In this document: positions 1 to 14,837 of the stretch, piece after piece | Layout: each line of letters opens with the position of its first letter | How positions within the stretch are numbered: the first letter of the stretch is position 1 | Assembly (NCBI GenBank): GCA_026874595.1 | Contig: CM049314.1 | Location: forward strand, 26,611,729-26,675,728 | Length of the DNA: 64,000 nt | DNA from: Sipunculus nudus | Taxonomy: Eukaryota; Annelida; Sipuncula; Golfingiida; Sipunculidae | Reading direction: 5' to 3' | The notes under the pieces: generated by a model | Told to the model about the DNA's origin: nothing | The model's input: only the letters and a program-made list of their open reading frames with translations | Databases searched by the model: none | Made by a program: the position numbers and the translations under genes

Positions 1-1877
1 GTTACCCATATCCTTCGAGCTATGTGGCCCCAAAGTACCCCCCAGAAAAGTAAAAAATTTCATACAAAAACTTCAATATCTCATTAACTACTTGACTGAT
101 GGTCATGATTTTTGGCATACATATTGATCATGAGATGTTACATCACTTCCTGCAGACTGGTGGCGCCACCTGTATTTTTCGATTTTTTACGAATTTTTTT
201 CTCTATTTTTGAGACCTTTAAAAATGTGAACATCTGTTAACAAGGCACAAATCATAAAGACTGGACTTAGAATCTTAATTCATGACACACTGAGAGGTCC
301 ATGAAAAATCTCCTTGGAAACCAGAAATTAGGTCTCTGTTACCCATATCCTTTGAGCTATCGGGCCCCAAAGTACCCCCCAGAATAGTAAAAAATTTCAT
401 ACAAAAACTTCAATATCTCAATAACTACATCACTGATGGTCTTCATTTTTGGCATACATATTGATCATGAGATGTTCAATCAGTTCCTGCAGACTGGTGG
501 CGCCACCTGTACTGTTTGATTTTTTACGATTTTTTCCTCTATTTTTGAGACCTTTGAGGATGCTGTCATCTGTTAGCGTGGCACAAATCGTAATGACTGG
601 ACCTAGAATCTTCATTTTCGACACACTGAGAGACCTATGAAAAGTCTCCATGGAAACCAGAAATTAGGTCTCTGTTACCCATATCCTTCGAGCTATGGGG
701 CCCAAAATTACCCCCCAGAATAGTCAAAAATTTCATACAAAAACTTCAATATCTCATTAACTACATCACTGATGGTCATGATTTTCGACATACATATTGA
801 TCATGAGATGTTTCATGAGTTTCTGTAGACTGGTGGCGCCACCTGTATTTTTCAATGTTCACGAATTGTTTTCTCCATTTTTGAGACATTTAAGGATGTA
901 GTTATCTGTCAACAGGGTACAAATCGTAATGACTGGACCTAGAATCTTCGTTCTTGACACACAGGGAGACCCATGATAAGTCTCTATGGAAACCTGAAAT
1001 TTGGTCTCTGTTACCCATATCCTTTGAGCTATGGCACTCCAAAGTACAGCTCAGAATAATGGAAAATTTGATACAAAAGCTAAAGTATCTGAACAACTAA
1101 TGCAGAGATAACCATAATTGTTTGCATGGATATTGATCATGGAGTGTTTCATAAGTTTCTGCAGACTGGTGGCACCACCTGTATTTGTTCGGTTTTTTTT
1201 ACGAAATTTTTCTGTATTTTTGAGACCTTTAAAGATATGAACATCTGTTAACAGGGCAGAAATCATAAAAACTGGACCAAGAATCTTCATTCTTGACACA
1301 CAGGGAGACCCATGAAAAGTCTCCATGGAAACTTGAAATTAGGTCTCTGTTACCCATATTCTTTAAGCTGTATGGGTCCAAAATACCCCCCCCCCCCCCC
1401 ATGAATAATGGAAAATTTGATACAAAAACTGCAGTATTTCAATAACTACAACACTGATGGTCATAATTTTCGGCATACATATTGATCATGAGCTGTTCCA
1501 TCAGTTTCTGCAGACTGGGTGTGCCACCTGTTTTTTTCAAATTTTTACGAATTTTTTTCTTTTTTTTGAGACCTTTAAAGATGTGGTTATCTGTCAACAG
1601 GGTACAAATCGCAACAACTGGACCTAGAATCTTCATTCTTGTCATGCAAGGAGGCCCATGAAAGGTGCCTGTGGAAACTTGAAATTAGTTCTCTGTTACC
1701 CATATCCTTCAAGCTATAGGACTCTGAAGTATCCCTCAGAATAATGGACAATTTGATACAAAAACTGAAGTATCTGAACAACTAATGCAGAGATCACCAT
1801 GTTTTTTTGCATGGATATTGACCATTAAGTGTTTTTATTAGTTTCTGCAGACTGGTGGAGCCACCTGTATTTTTGTA
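1..1877. repeat. Family E tandem core array (336-bp units), 5' end outside window
   Basis: About five and a half diverged copies of a ~336-bp unit. Each has a 'gtctctgttacccatatcc' block, a 'gatacaaaa' block, and the palindrome GGTGGCGCCACC or a variant at about 157, 494, 830, 1170, 1515 and 1853, followed by a T-rich tract. The same unit forms the arrays at 27,400-30,800, 36,700-40,900 and 42,158-42,830. A poly-C run lies at 1,386-1,400. The unit length is divisible by three, which explains the recurring similar open frames on both strands; I see no gene. Confidence 0.85.
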
Positions 1878-2942
1878 TCCGCCAAAACGAAGTTTTGCGG
1901 ATACTATGTTTCTGACCGATTTCCTCCGCCATGGCGGCGTTCGTTTCCAGAGAGCTCCTCGGAGACTAATGGACCGATTTTTCCCAAACTTACACCTATT
2001 ATCGGGTCACATGTGAACTGGTGCCTAACCAATTTGCATTGACCTCTGACCTTTCCTCTCTATCCAGTGTCCATTTGTGGGTCTGTTTCCACTCATAAAC
2101 CCTCATATCTCGGGAACCGTTTGACCGATCAGGAAATAAAATTGATACAAATGTAGACCTTGGATTGCTTTATAACATACACAAAAAATGGTGGCGCCAC
2201 CTGTAACCATGTTTGCACAGTGTCCATCTGTTCATCTGCCTTGGGTTAAAATCACTCATATCTCTGCAGTGAATTGACTAATTCACCTGAAATTCGTCAT
2301 GTGTATACATCCAGGATAGCTTTCTTGATTTTATGACAGGTGGCGCCACCTACATTCACGTTCACGCTGATGACATCCAAGCTTATATCTCGGGAACCGT
2401 TTGACCGATCAGGAAATAAAATTTATACAAATGTAGCCCTTTGATAGCTCTGTAACATACACAAAAAATGGTGGCGCCACCTGTAACAATGTTTGCACAG
2501 CGTCTGTCTGTTAGTCTGCCGTGGCCTAAAATTACTCATTTCTCTGTAGTGGTTCGACATAACTGCCTAAAATTTTGCAGGTTTATACATCGTGGACAGC
2601 TTTCTTGATTTTATGACAGGTGGCGCCACCTACATTCTAGTTAACGCTGGACACATCCAAGCTCATATCTCAGGAACCATTTGACCGATTGGGCCAAAAT
2701 TGTGCATGTGTTTAGATCTCACATAGGTCTTTATCATACACAAAACTGGAGGGGTTACCTGCAAAGATTTTTGCACAGTGTTTGTCTGTTTGTCTGCCAT
2801 GGGCAAAAATCGCTCATATACATGTAGTGGTTTGACTTTTCTGCCTAAAATTTTGCAGGTGTATACAACTTGGACAGATTTCTGGATTTGTGGTAGGTGG
2901 CACAACCTACATACACATTTAGGCTGCAGACATCCATGCTAA
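1878..2942 (+). mobile_element. Family A Helitron-like element, 5' part
   Basis: It starts with TCCGCCAAAACG directly after an A, inside the last unit of the family E array. A hairpin (CGCAAAA-type arms around CGAAG) is followed by GGATACTATG. The body is a ~280-bp dimeric tandem repeat with GGTGGCGCCACC near 2,190, 2,337, 2,470 and 2,618. It matches the complete copy at 59,143-60,865 but loses that identity at ~2,942, where the satellite begins. No coding capacity seen. Confidence 0.7.
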
Positions 2943-5900
2943 TATGCAACCCCAGTCAAGACGTGAGCTAACCTCGAGATCACTGTGATATCATTAGAGA
3001 GTCACGGGTGTGAGTTCATAACTATGAACCAACTGTGAACTCATGGTTAGGTCACTGCAGTGAGTTCATGTCTGTTACACAACATTGAGTTCACAGTGAT
3101 ATCACAGAGTGACGTCAAAAAATGTGACACCACGGTGAATTCACAACCGTGAGCTCACAGTGATATCATGGCATGAGTTCATGTTTGCTACACAACAGTG
3201 AGTTCACAGTGATATCACATGATGACGTCAAAAAGGTGACATCACGGTGAATTCACAACCGTGAGCTCACAGTGATATCATGGCATGAGTTCATGTTTGT
3301 TACCCAACAGTGAGTTCACAGTGATATCAAAGGATGACGTCAAAAATGTGACACCACGGTGAATTCACAAACGTGAGCTCACAGTGATATCATTGCATGA
3401 GTTCATGTCTGTTACACAACAGTGAGTTCACAGTGATATCACAGGATGACATCAAAAATGTGACGCCACGGTGAATTCAGAACCGTGAGCTCACAGCAAT
3501 ATCATGGCATGAGTTCATGTCTGTTACACAACAGCGAGTTCACAGTGATATCACAGGATGACATAAAAAATGTGACACCACGGTGAATTCACAACAGTTT
3601 GCTCACAGTGATATCATGGGATGAGTTCATATCTGTTACACAACAGTAAGTTCACAATGATATCTCAGGATGACGTTATAAATGTAACACCACAGTGAAT
3701 TCATAACCATGAGTTCACAATGGCATTGCTGGAGTTCATTTCTGTTACACAACATTGGGTTCACAGTGATAGCACAGGATGAGGTGAAAAATGTGACACC
3801 ACGGTGAATTTACAACAGTGAGCTCAAAATGATATCATAGCATGAGTTCATGTATGTTACTCATCAGCGAGCCCACCGTGATATCACAGGATGACGTCAA
3901 AATGTGACACCACGGTGAATTCACAACCGTGAGCTCACAGTGATATCATTGCATGAGTTCATGTCTGTTACACAACAGCGAGTTCACAGTGATATCACAG
4001 GATGACATCAAAAATGTGACACCACGGTGAATTCACACCCGCGAGATCACTGTGATATCATGGGATGAGTTCATGTCTGTTACACAACAGTGAGTTCACA
4101 GTGATATCTCAGGATGACGTTATAAATGTAACACCACAGTGAATTCATAACCATGACTTCACAATGATGGCATTGCTAGAGTTCATTTCTGTTCCACAAC
4201 ATTGAGTTAACAGTGATATCCCAAGATGAGGCAATAAATGTGACACCACGGTGAATTCACAACAGTGAACTCAAAATGATATAATAGCATGGGAGCTCAC
4301 GTCTCAAAATGAGACGCCGCGGTAAATCACAACCGTTAGCTCACAGTGATAGCATAGCAGTGTGCTCATGTCTGTTACACAACAGTGAGTTCACAGTGAT
4401 ATCACAGGATGACGTCAAAAATGTGACACCACGGTGAATTCACAACCGTGAGCTCACAGTGATATCCTGCCATGAGTTCATGTCTGTTACACAACAGTGA
4501 GTTCACAGTGATATCACAGGATGACATCAAAAATGTGAAACCACGGTGAATTCAGAACCATGAGCTCACAGTAATATCATGGCATGAGTTCATGTCTGTT
4601 ACACAACAGGGAGTTCACAGTTATATCACAGGATCACATCAAAAATGTGACACCACGATGAATTCACAACCGTTTGCTCACAGTGATATCATGGGATAAG
4701 TTCATGTCTGTTACCCAACAGTGGGTTCACAATGATATCTAGGATGACGTTATAAATGTAACACCACAGTGAATTCATAACCATGAGTTCACAATGATGG
4801 CATTGCTGGAGTTCATTTCTGTTACACAACATTGGGTTTACAGTGATATCCCTGGATGAGGTAAAAAATGTGACACCACTGTGAATTCACAACAGTGAGC
4901 TCAAAATGATATCATAGCACGAGTTCATGTATGTTACTCATCAGCGAGCCCACCGTGATATCACAGGATGACGTCAAATATGACATCACGGTGAATTCAC
5001 AACAGTGAGCTCACAGTAATCTCATGGCATGAGTTCATGTCTGTTACACAACAGCGAGTTCACAGTGATATCACAGGATGACATCAAAAATGTGTCTCCA
5101 CGGTGAATTCACAACCGCGAGCTCACTGTGATATCATGGGATGAGTTCATGTCTGTTACATAACAGTGAGTTCACAGTGATATCTCAGGATGACGTTATA
5201 AATGTAACACCACAGTGAATTCATAACCATGACTTCACAATGATGGCATTGCTAGAGTTCATTTCTGTTACACAACATTGAGTTAACAGTGATATCCCAG
5301 GATGAGGCAAAATATGTGACACCACTGTGAATTCACAACAGTGAACTCAAAATGATATAATAGCATGTGAGCTCACGTCTCAAAATGAGACGCCGCGGTG
5401 AATTCACAACCGTGAGCTCACAGTGACAGCATAGCAGTGTGCTCATGTCTGTTACACAACAGTGAGTTCGCAGTGAAATCACAGGATGACGTCAAAAATG
5501 TGACACCACGTTGAATTCATAACCGTGAGCTCACAGTGAAAGCATGACATGAGGTCATGTGTATTTCACAACAGTTAGTTCAGAGTAATATCTCAGGATG
5601 ACTTCAAAAAGTGTCAGCACGGTGAATTTACGGGTGGGAACTCACAGTAATATCATGGCATGAGTTCATGTCTGTAACACAACAGTGAGTTCACAGTAAT
5701 ATCATAGGTTAACGTCAAAATGAGACGCCGCGGTGAATTCACAACCGTTAGCTCACAGTTATAGCATAGTGGTGAGCTCATTTATGTTATCCAACAGAGA
5801 GTTCACAATGATATCACAGGATGACATAAAAAATGTGATACCACAATGAATTCACAACTGTGAGCTCACAGTGAAAGCATGACATGAGGTCATGTGTATT

Positions 5901-8080
5901 TCACAACAGTTAGTTCAGAGTAATATCTCAGGATGACTTCAAAAAGTGTCAGCACGGTGAATTTACGGCTGGGAACTCACAGTAATATCATGGCATGAGT
6001 TCATGTCTGGTACACAACAGTGAGTTCACATTGGTATCACAGGATGAATTCAAAATGTGACAGCATGGTGAATTACAACCCAGTTCACAGTGATATCATG
6101 GCATGAGTTCATTTCTGTTACACAACAGTGAGTTCACAATGATATCAAAGGATGACGTCAAATTTTGACACCGCGGTGAATTCACAATCATGAGCTCACA
6201 GTGATAGCATAGAAGTGAGCTCATGTATGATATAGAACAATCAGTTCACAATGATATCACAGGAAAACGTAAAAAATATGACACCACAATGAATTCACAC
6301 TGTTAGGTCACAGTGATAGCATGACATGAGTCATGCCTGTTACACAACAGTTGGTTCAGAGTGATATCCCAGGATGACGTTAAAATGTGACACCGCGGTG
6401 AATTCACAACGTGAGCTCACAGTAATATCATGGCATGAGTTCATGTCTGTTACACAACAGCAAGTTAACAGTGATATCACGGGATGACATTAAAAATGAG
6501 CTCACAGTGATATCAGGGCATGAGTCCATGTTTGTTACTCATCAGCGAGCCCACCGTGATATCACAGGATGACGTCAAAATGTGAAAACACGGGGAATTC
6601 ACAACCGTGAGCTTACAGTGATAGCATAACAGTGAGCTCATGTATGTTATACCAGAGTGAATTCACAATGATATCACAGGATGACGTCAAAATGTGACAC
6701 CATGGTTAATTCACAACCGGGAGCTTACAGTGATATCTTGGCATTAGCTCATGTATGTTGCACATCAGCGAGCTCACACTGATATTACAGGATGACGTCA
6801 AAAATGTGCCATCATCTTGAATTCACAACAGTGAGCTCAAAGTGATGACATGGCATGGAGTTCATGTATGTTACACAATAGTGAGTCCATAATGATATCT
6901 CAGGATGATATACAAATGTGATACCGCGGAGAATTCACAACCGTGAGCGCACAGTGACGGTATAGCAGTGAGCTCATGTATGTTACCACAGGCGCTTGAA
7001 TCCCTATTTGTAATAAAGTCTTCATATCCCCAGTGTTCTTAAAAATACTACGAAAGAATCAGTTAAAAAAAAAACAATAAAAAAACGGTCATACCATACT
7101 ATCTATTATATTATGACTCATAATAAAATAGATAGTATGGTATGACCGTTTTTTTTTATTGTTTTTTTTTTAACTGATTCTTTCGTAGTATTTTTAAGAA
7201 CACTGGGGATATGAAGACTTTATTACAAATAGGGATTCAAGCGCCTGTGATGTTACACAACGATGAGGTCACAGTGATGTCGTGGCATGTGTTCATGTAT
7301 GTTACACAACAGTGAGATTACAGTGATATCTCAGGATGACGTTAAAAATGTGACACCGTGATGAAAACACAACCTTGAGTTCACAGTGATGGCATTGCTT
7401 GAGTTGATGTCCGTTACTAAAGAGTGTGTTCACAGTAATAGCAGAGAATGACGTCATAATGTGACACCTCAGAGAATTCACAACCGAGAGTTCCGTGTGA
7501 TATCAAGGCATGAGTTCCTTTCTGTTATACAAAAGTGAGTTCACAGTTTTATCACAGGATGACGTCAAAAATGTGACATCGTGGTAAAATCACAACCGTG
7601 AGCTCACAGTGAAAGCATGACATGAGGTCATGTGTATTTCACAACAGTTGGTTCAGAGTGATATCTCAGGAGACGATAAAATGTGACAGCACGGTAAATT
7701 TACGGCTGTGAACTCACAGTGATATCATGGCATGAGTTCATGTCTGTTACACAACAGTGAGTTCACAATGATATCAAAGGATGACGTCAAAAATCTGACA
7801 CCACATCGAATTCACAACTGTGAGCTCACAGTGATATCATGGCATGAGGTCATGTCTGTTACACAACAGTTAGTTCAGAGTGATATCTCAGGATGACGTC
7901 AAAATGTGACACCGCGGTTAATTCACGGCCGTAGACTAATAGTGATAGTATATAGCAGTGAGCTCAAGCATATTACACAACAGTGAGTTCACGGTTATAT
8001 CACTGGATGAAATGGCACCGCAGTGAATTCACACTGTGAGCTCACAGTGATAGCATGAAATGAGTTCGTGCATTTCAATG
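2943..8080. repeat. 112-bp satellite built of TGANNTCA palindromes
   Basis: A tandem array of roughly 45 units with a consensus period of 112 bp (for example starts at 3,062, 3,175 and 3,287). Each unit carries seven 8-bp palindromes or near-palindromes of form TGANNTCA: TGAGTTCA twice, TGATATCA twice, and TGACGTCA, TGAATTCA and TGAGCTCA once each. Spacings within the unit repeat (11, 13 and 25 bp), so it looks like a 49-bp ancestor duplicated with a 14-bp addition. Copies decay toward the right end. A higher-order period of ~1,076 bp is visible (3,851 against 4,928; 4,301 against 5,377). The array is interrupted at 6,987-7,249 by an inserted palindrome. Confidence 0.9.
6987..7249. mobile_element. 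263-bp near-perfect palindromic (foldback) element
   Basis: The left end CACAGGCGCTTGAATCCC is the exact reverse complement of the right end, and the arms stay complementary almost to the centre. The only visible differences are two bases in an A/T run and a few bases near the middle. The centre, 7,114-7,120, reads TGACTCA. The 7-bp word ATGTTAC flanks both sides (6,980-6,986 and 7,250-7,256), consistent with a target-site duplication in the satellite. There is no open reading frame. The 7-bp duplication could fit P-like, Dada-like or eroded hAT-like mobilisation; superfamily not resolved. Confidence 0.85.
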
Positions 8081-8166
8081 TCATTTCAGATTTTATTTGA
8101 TGGTATTTTCTCTAGAAGTAGAATAAGAAAATTAGAAAACCAATTTAAAAGGAAATATGATGTACA

Positions 8167-10023
8167 TGTTACACTCCAAACGTGAAATTGCCCACATCAT
8201 GAAATGGGCAATTATTTTTTTCATTTCGTGAAATGTTCAACCACTTTGCCGAATGAAATGGGCAAATTCACTAAATGCTGCTTGCCCAGTTCATGAAATG
8301 AGCAAGAAAACTGTTGCCCATTTCATGAAATGCGCACCTTTTAAAACTTTAAATCTCTAGTGGATTCTGATTACCCATTCTAGCTAATATTAGATAAGGC
8401 ATATATGTAAAAAAAACCTGTTTTGTGTCAGATGAAAACAAAACATTTGAATAATTCTCTACACTTTATTTTTATTATAAACACGTATTATATCATACAA
8501 GTCAGCTTGACCGTATAAGTAAATATAAATAATATTTAGCTCCAATGACAATGATACATTTCACTATATTTCAGTAAATATGTTTTGATATTTTTAGTAG
8601 TAATCGTGGGGTTCACAATCTAATGTTAATCATCATATGAAACATTTAAATATTTCAGGTTCTTCAATGGCTGTTTGATGATCAAAGTAAATTGTTAACG
8701 TAGCACAAGTGAAAATATGGTTTCCTTTCAGGGTTTTCAATATTTGATGTATTAAAATACTTGAATGGGTTTCAGCAGGAATGTTTAAGGTTTTTAATTT
8801 GAAACTTTTAAGATCTATATATACTTATATATTATACTTTACCAGTTTATACTATAATATTGTTTATTTTCTCACATCTCAGAGAAAACATATCGAAACA
8901 CTTATTTAACGGCAGGTTTCAATAATTATTTCATCTTAATAATGTTTAAATGATTGCTATATAAAAAAATTGGTTCATGCACTTTAATTGAGTTTGATCT
9001 GTTGCTTTATGGAAAACATTAAGTCTGATTTCTAGTACAGGTATTCATAATCATGTAAATGAGATGCTGTTTTCAGTAGTGTCTAAAATATTTTCAGATT
9101 ATGAGGGCTATAAAAATCAAAATCAAATATAACTCAGTTACATGTTTAATGTGATATATCTACAAGTTGAAAAAATATATATTCTCTTAAAATGTATAAT
9201 ATTTATCTAAGCTCATCATGTAATATATGTTCAAACAGCTTTTAGGTCTGAAATTCACAAATGTGCATCTACACACTTTTCTGGAATTTTAATAATATAT
9301 TAATATAGGCTTTGAATGTCACCAAAATACCAATTGGCTAATCATTTGAAAATAACTTGGCAAGCAAGGTATACTTCTGACTCAGATGTCACTATATAGG
9401 CCAACAGTTAGTAACAATCCTATGATTCACAAAGACCATTTTTTATTTAGCAGTTGAAAAAAACAACCTACAAAGCATGAACTCAGTACCAACTCAGTGT
9501 GGTCAGTTAATGAGTACATACAAGTACTTTGAAGGTTTCATTAGTTAAGTGATTATCAGGCCATAGAGCTATGAGATTGATGAAACTTGCCAATATCAGT
9601 TACCCATATTTCATGTTTCTAAAATAATTTAATGTAATTGGTAATAAATAAATAATGTAAAATATAGCTTAGTAATAATTATGTACATTAATATATTAAT
9701 AATTGAAAACTAGATTTATATCAATATATACATATAACTATATACTATAAAATGTTAGCTGCAAATATGTCTTTTTTCACTTTATCAATTACGATTAACT
9801 CAATCATAATAGGGAAAGGTGTTCCATGCACATTATACATTCAATTATAGTATTCCTTAATACTTACAGAACTGAGAAATATATTGCCGATTGTTAAGTT
9901 GCTCATTTCATGAAAGGGGCAAGCAGAATTTAGTGATTTTGCCCATTTCACGTAATGGGCAAAATAACTGCCCGTTTCATGCATGGCCCATTTAATGTGC
10001 AATATCACATCTGGGGCGTAACA
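8167..10023. mobile_element. 1.86-kb element with long imperfect terminal inverted repeats, non-coding
   Basis: The left end TGTTACACTCC and the right end (reverse complement TGTTACGCCCC) begin inverted repeats of ~140-170 bp (8,167-8,340 and 9,890-10,023). The repeats are rich in GCCCATTTCATGAAATGGGC-like palindromes. The ~1.5-kb interior is AT-rich and has no coding potential, so this is probably a non-autonomous DNA transposon. No clear target duplication is visible because the right flank is a TA run. Confidence 0.65.
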
Positions 10024-10691
10024 TATATATATATACATAACATATATATTGTCTTTAAAGGTAGAAATTAAAATTACAATTTAATCAAATAGAATATTTT
10101 TATATGATGCTTTTAAAATGTTTTAAGGTTATTATGATGAAATGTTCCTTCTTATATATGATATTAATTTATCTATATTATACCTTTCTCTATATCGTTA
10201 AGCCCCCCCCCCCCCCAACCTATACACACATATAGTGAAAAATTTATATCATAGCAAACATAGTAAACAGTACTATTCAACATTTTATATTTAATTTATA
10301 TTACGATTGTCAATGTGGATGTTCTTAACCCTGCACATCACCTTTGGATATGCTTGTAATTTTATTGCTCTACATGAATTTTACAGACATAGAAGCAGTT
10401 GTTAATATTGTTTATGGTAATACAATTTTCAATAAATCAAAATTCACTTTCAGTGAAAGTACAATTGCGCTAAAAATGACTATACCCAGACCCTTAATTG
10501 CTTGTTTAAATGAGACCACCGGTCCTGCAATGGACGTGTTCTCAAACAACAAAAAGATTGCTGAGTGTTCCAAAAAATAGTGTAATCAAGACAGAATGAT
10601 ATACGTAAAAGGGGGGGGGGGGGTGGGAGGGATTAGTTTAGCTGCATGCAGTACTGATCAGCAATGACCTAACAACCCGTTGCCCTTTATA

Positions 10692-10757
<66 letters not shown>

Positions 10758-10899
10758 TTATTATTATTATTAATATTATTAGTATGACCGTACATTGTGC
10801 TTATTTGTCGGATGAATATTAAACCTGCCATAAATATATTGTTAATATTTATTAACATTTCAAAATCTGATACATACAAGGAGAGTCAATATTTAATTG

Positions 10900-10934
<35 letters not shown>

Positions 10935-11079
10935 CCTGTATAATAGATCAAGCTGAAAGGGGAATAAAGATATGTTATATAATGTTATATACATGCATCA
11001 ACAAATGCACATACATTCCTTTCTGATGTATATATAAACTGCTATCAATCAAGAATCTGGTATAGACTGCTATCATTTC
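10024..11079. other. AT-rich spacer with simple repeats
   Basis: No gene recognised. It contains a poly-C run (10,202-10,217), a poly-G run (10,611-10,623), (TA)n at ~10,690-10,753 followed by (ATT)n, and (AT)n at ~10,903-10,932. Open frames here are shadows of the dinucleotide repeats. Confidence 0.7.
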
Positions 11080-11345
11080 CAAACTTGCAATTTAACCAGG
11101 AACCATTAATTGGTGGACTGTACATGATAGCAAGCTCATTCTGTGAGCACTGCGGCCCTCTCACATCAACTGTCATATGTCACTTGTCAAATGATCCGCT
11201 TAGGCGCACTCGTGTACCGGTAACCCCTCGCCCCCTGGCACTGGGGTCGTCTTTATTTTCTGTGTCCTTGTGATGCCAACATTCTGGCGGGAAACTAAGC
11301 ATTGCAGCCGAAACCACCGAGACACCTGTTCAAGCATTGTGAGTA
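11080..11345 (+). promoter_or_regulatory. GC-richer island with possible first exon and GTGAGT donor
   Basis: This ~260-bp stretch is clearly less AT-rich than its surroundings. It ends in a good 5' splice site, ...AAGCATT|GTGAGT, at ~11,337. It could be a promoter plus non-coding first exon for a plus-strand gene, perhaps the lectin/discoidin gene downstream. No coding exon can be joined to it by eye, so the assignment is weak. Confidence 0.25.
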
Positions 11346-12959
<1,614 letters not shown>

Positions 12960-13450
12960 TTAAAGTGGTCAGCTAGATCCAGGGAAGTCAATAAAAAGTC
13001 GCATTGGAACCATTAGGTCACTCCGAGCTATGGGGCTGGTAAATACGCCCCCCCCGAATAATCGAAAATTTGATTCAAAACCTTGATAACTAATACATGA
13101 ATTGCCCTGAATCTTGCCTTGAAGATGACCATGACAAGGTTTGTCAGTTCCCAAAAACTGGTGGCGCCACTTTTTTCTCATTTTTACGATTTTTTTTTAC
13201 TGTTTTTGAGACCGTTAAATGACAGCAATTATGACTTTTTCTCAACTGTGGTTTCATCTAGTGTCCCAAAACCTGGTGTGTTTATTGATTATGACTGGTT
13301 TCTTGAGTTCCTAAAGACCGGTGGCGCCACCTGTATTTTTTTCTTTTTTTTTATGATTTTTATGAGACTACCACATTATATTGAAACTATCAGATTTGCA
13401 AATGTGATTTTATCTAGTGTCATGAAACCATGTGTTATTTGGGACCTAAT
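12960..13450. repeat. Diverged family E-type core units
   Basis: It carries the 'gagctatggggct' block, the 'aaatttgattcaaaa' block and GGTGGCGCCAC near 13,161 and 13,320, so it is a degraded two-unit piece of the Helitron-like core family. A third palindrome is not seen. Confidence 0.6.
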
Positions 13451-13925
13451 AGAACAAGTGGATGCCCTATAGTAATCACCTTGTCCATCCGTCCGTCTGT
13501 CCATTTGTTCGTTTTTCTGTATGTCCGTTTAAATTTGTTTCGTGATGATAACTCAAGTTTAGACATGTCAGTTTCAAACTTAGTAATATATGGCCCACCT
13601 CTATAGCAAGAACTCTGTTGATTTTTGGGTCACGAGGTCAAAGATTAAACACAGAGGACCCACTTATTTATAAAGATTTTGGGTGCATTTTAAGCAAGAC
13701 ATTTCACCCCAAACCTTACATCTAGCAAATATAGGTGACGTGCAAATAGAAAATCAATATGATTGATTTTGGGGTCATGAGATCAAAGGACTGAAATATT
13801 GGTTTCAAACTTGACTATTATATGGCCCATCACTAAAGTAAGAACCCTTTTGATTTAGGGGTCATGAGGCCAAAAGCCAAGGTCATAGAATCCGTGCCGT
13901 GACCCACAGATTCTTTGTTTTACAT
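13451..13925 (+). repeat. Another Helitron-like dispersed repeat (family F)
   Basis: It begins near AACAAGTGGATGCCC and a 'CCGTCCGTCTGTCC' stretch like those that follow the 5' ends of families D and E. It continues with diverged repeats of 'ggggtcatgaggtcaaag' type. No 3' terminus was identified, so this may be a fragment. Confidence 0.4.
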
Positions 13926-14836
13926 TCTTGTAACTCAGGATTTACTATACATATTAGAGAACTTAAATTTTTGGCATTAAATTAAATGTTTTACAACCAA
14001 ACTTTCTTTTATGTATATGTAAATTGTAAACATGCATAATCCTATCAAAAACTCAGTTATTCTGTCTAATATGGCATCATAGTATTTACATAATATATAT
14101 ATTTATTGAAAGTAAGTCCAGAATCCAAGGTAGTCTATAAATAAGTGTGTATTAGTTTAACATGCACTTAATCTTTTAGAGAAGCTTGATACAATAAAGG
14201 TGACAACATATCTCAATAAATTATCTAAACTAAATGACTGAAACAGGCACAAGAAGTAATATACTTTTACATGTGACGCATGGTCAATAATCAAATGACA
14301 AAGGAAAATAAGAAATTGGTTCTAGGAGTTATATCAAATGTTACCCTTTCTTAAAGAAAAAAAAATGTACAATTAACTGAAACCATTTACAATATGTGGC
14401 CAAAAATGAAATATGATAACAAGTTTCCCAAAGTTTCAAATAATTTAATGTGACAATATGATACCTAACATTTATCCTGCCTAAGTCTAATGTTGCAAGT
14501 ATACACCATTTTGGCAGTTTCATTATAAAAATTTTTATTTAATGAGTATTTATTCAATTTTAGTCAATGTCACAAATTAAAATTGGTTAATATATATTAA
14601 AAGAATAAACTGTTGAAAACATTCACATTAATGCACTCACCAAAAATGGTAGGATTCTTATAACCATAAGTAATGTATAAGTTATAAGTTTTATGGGTTC
14701 AATTTCCATTAAAAAAATAAAATTATTGTGATAACTTTCACTTCTGTCCACAAGCCAAATATAGCGGGAATCTTATTAAAACCATATAACATAAAAAAAA
14801 TTGTTAAAGATGTTAATTTATTGATAAAATTGATTT
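13926..14836. other. AT-rich spacer without recognised feature
   Basis: No repeat family, exon or RNA gene could be supported here. Confidence 0.5.
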
Positions 14837-14837
14837 T

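Noticed and set aside
1-1800. Recurring open frames such as METFHRSLSVS... and ...SSKDMGNRDLISGF... in the family E arrays
   Set aside because: They recur because the 336-bp unit is divisible by three. They occur on both strands, start and stop at random points in the unit and have no domain.
2943-8080. CRISPR-like array
   Set aside because: Units are contiguous diverged satellites without unique spacers, in a eukaryotic genome.
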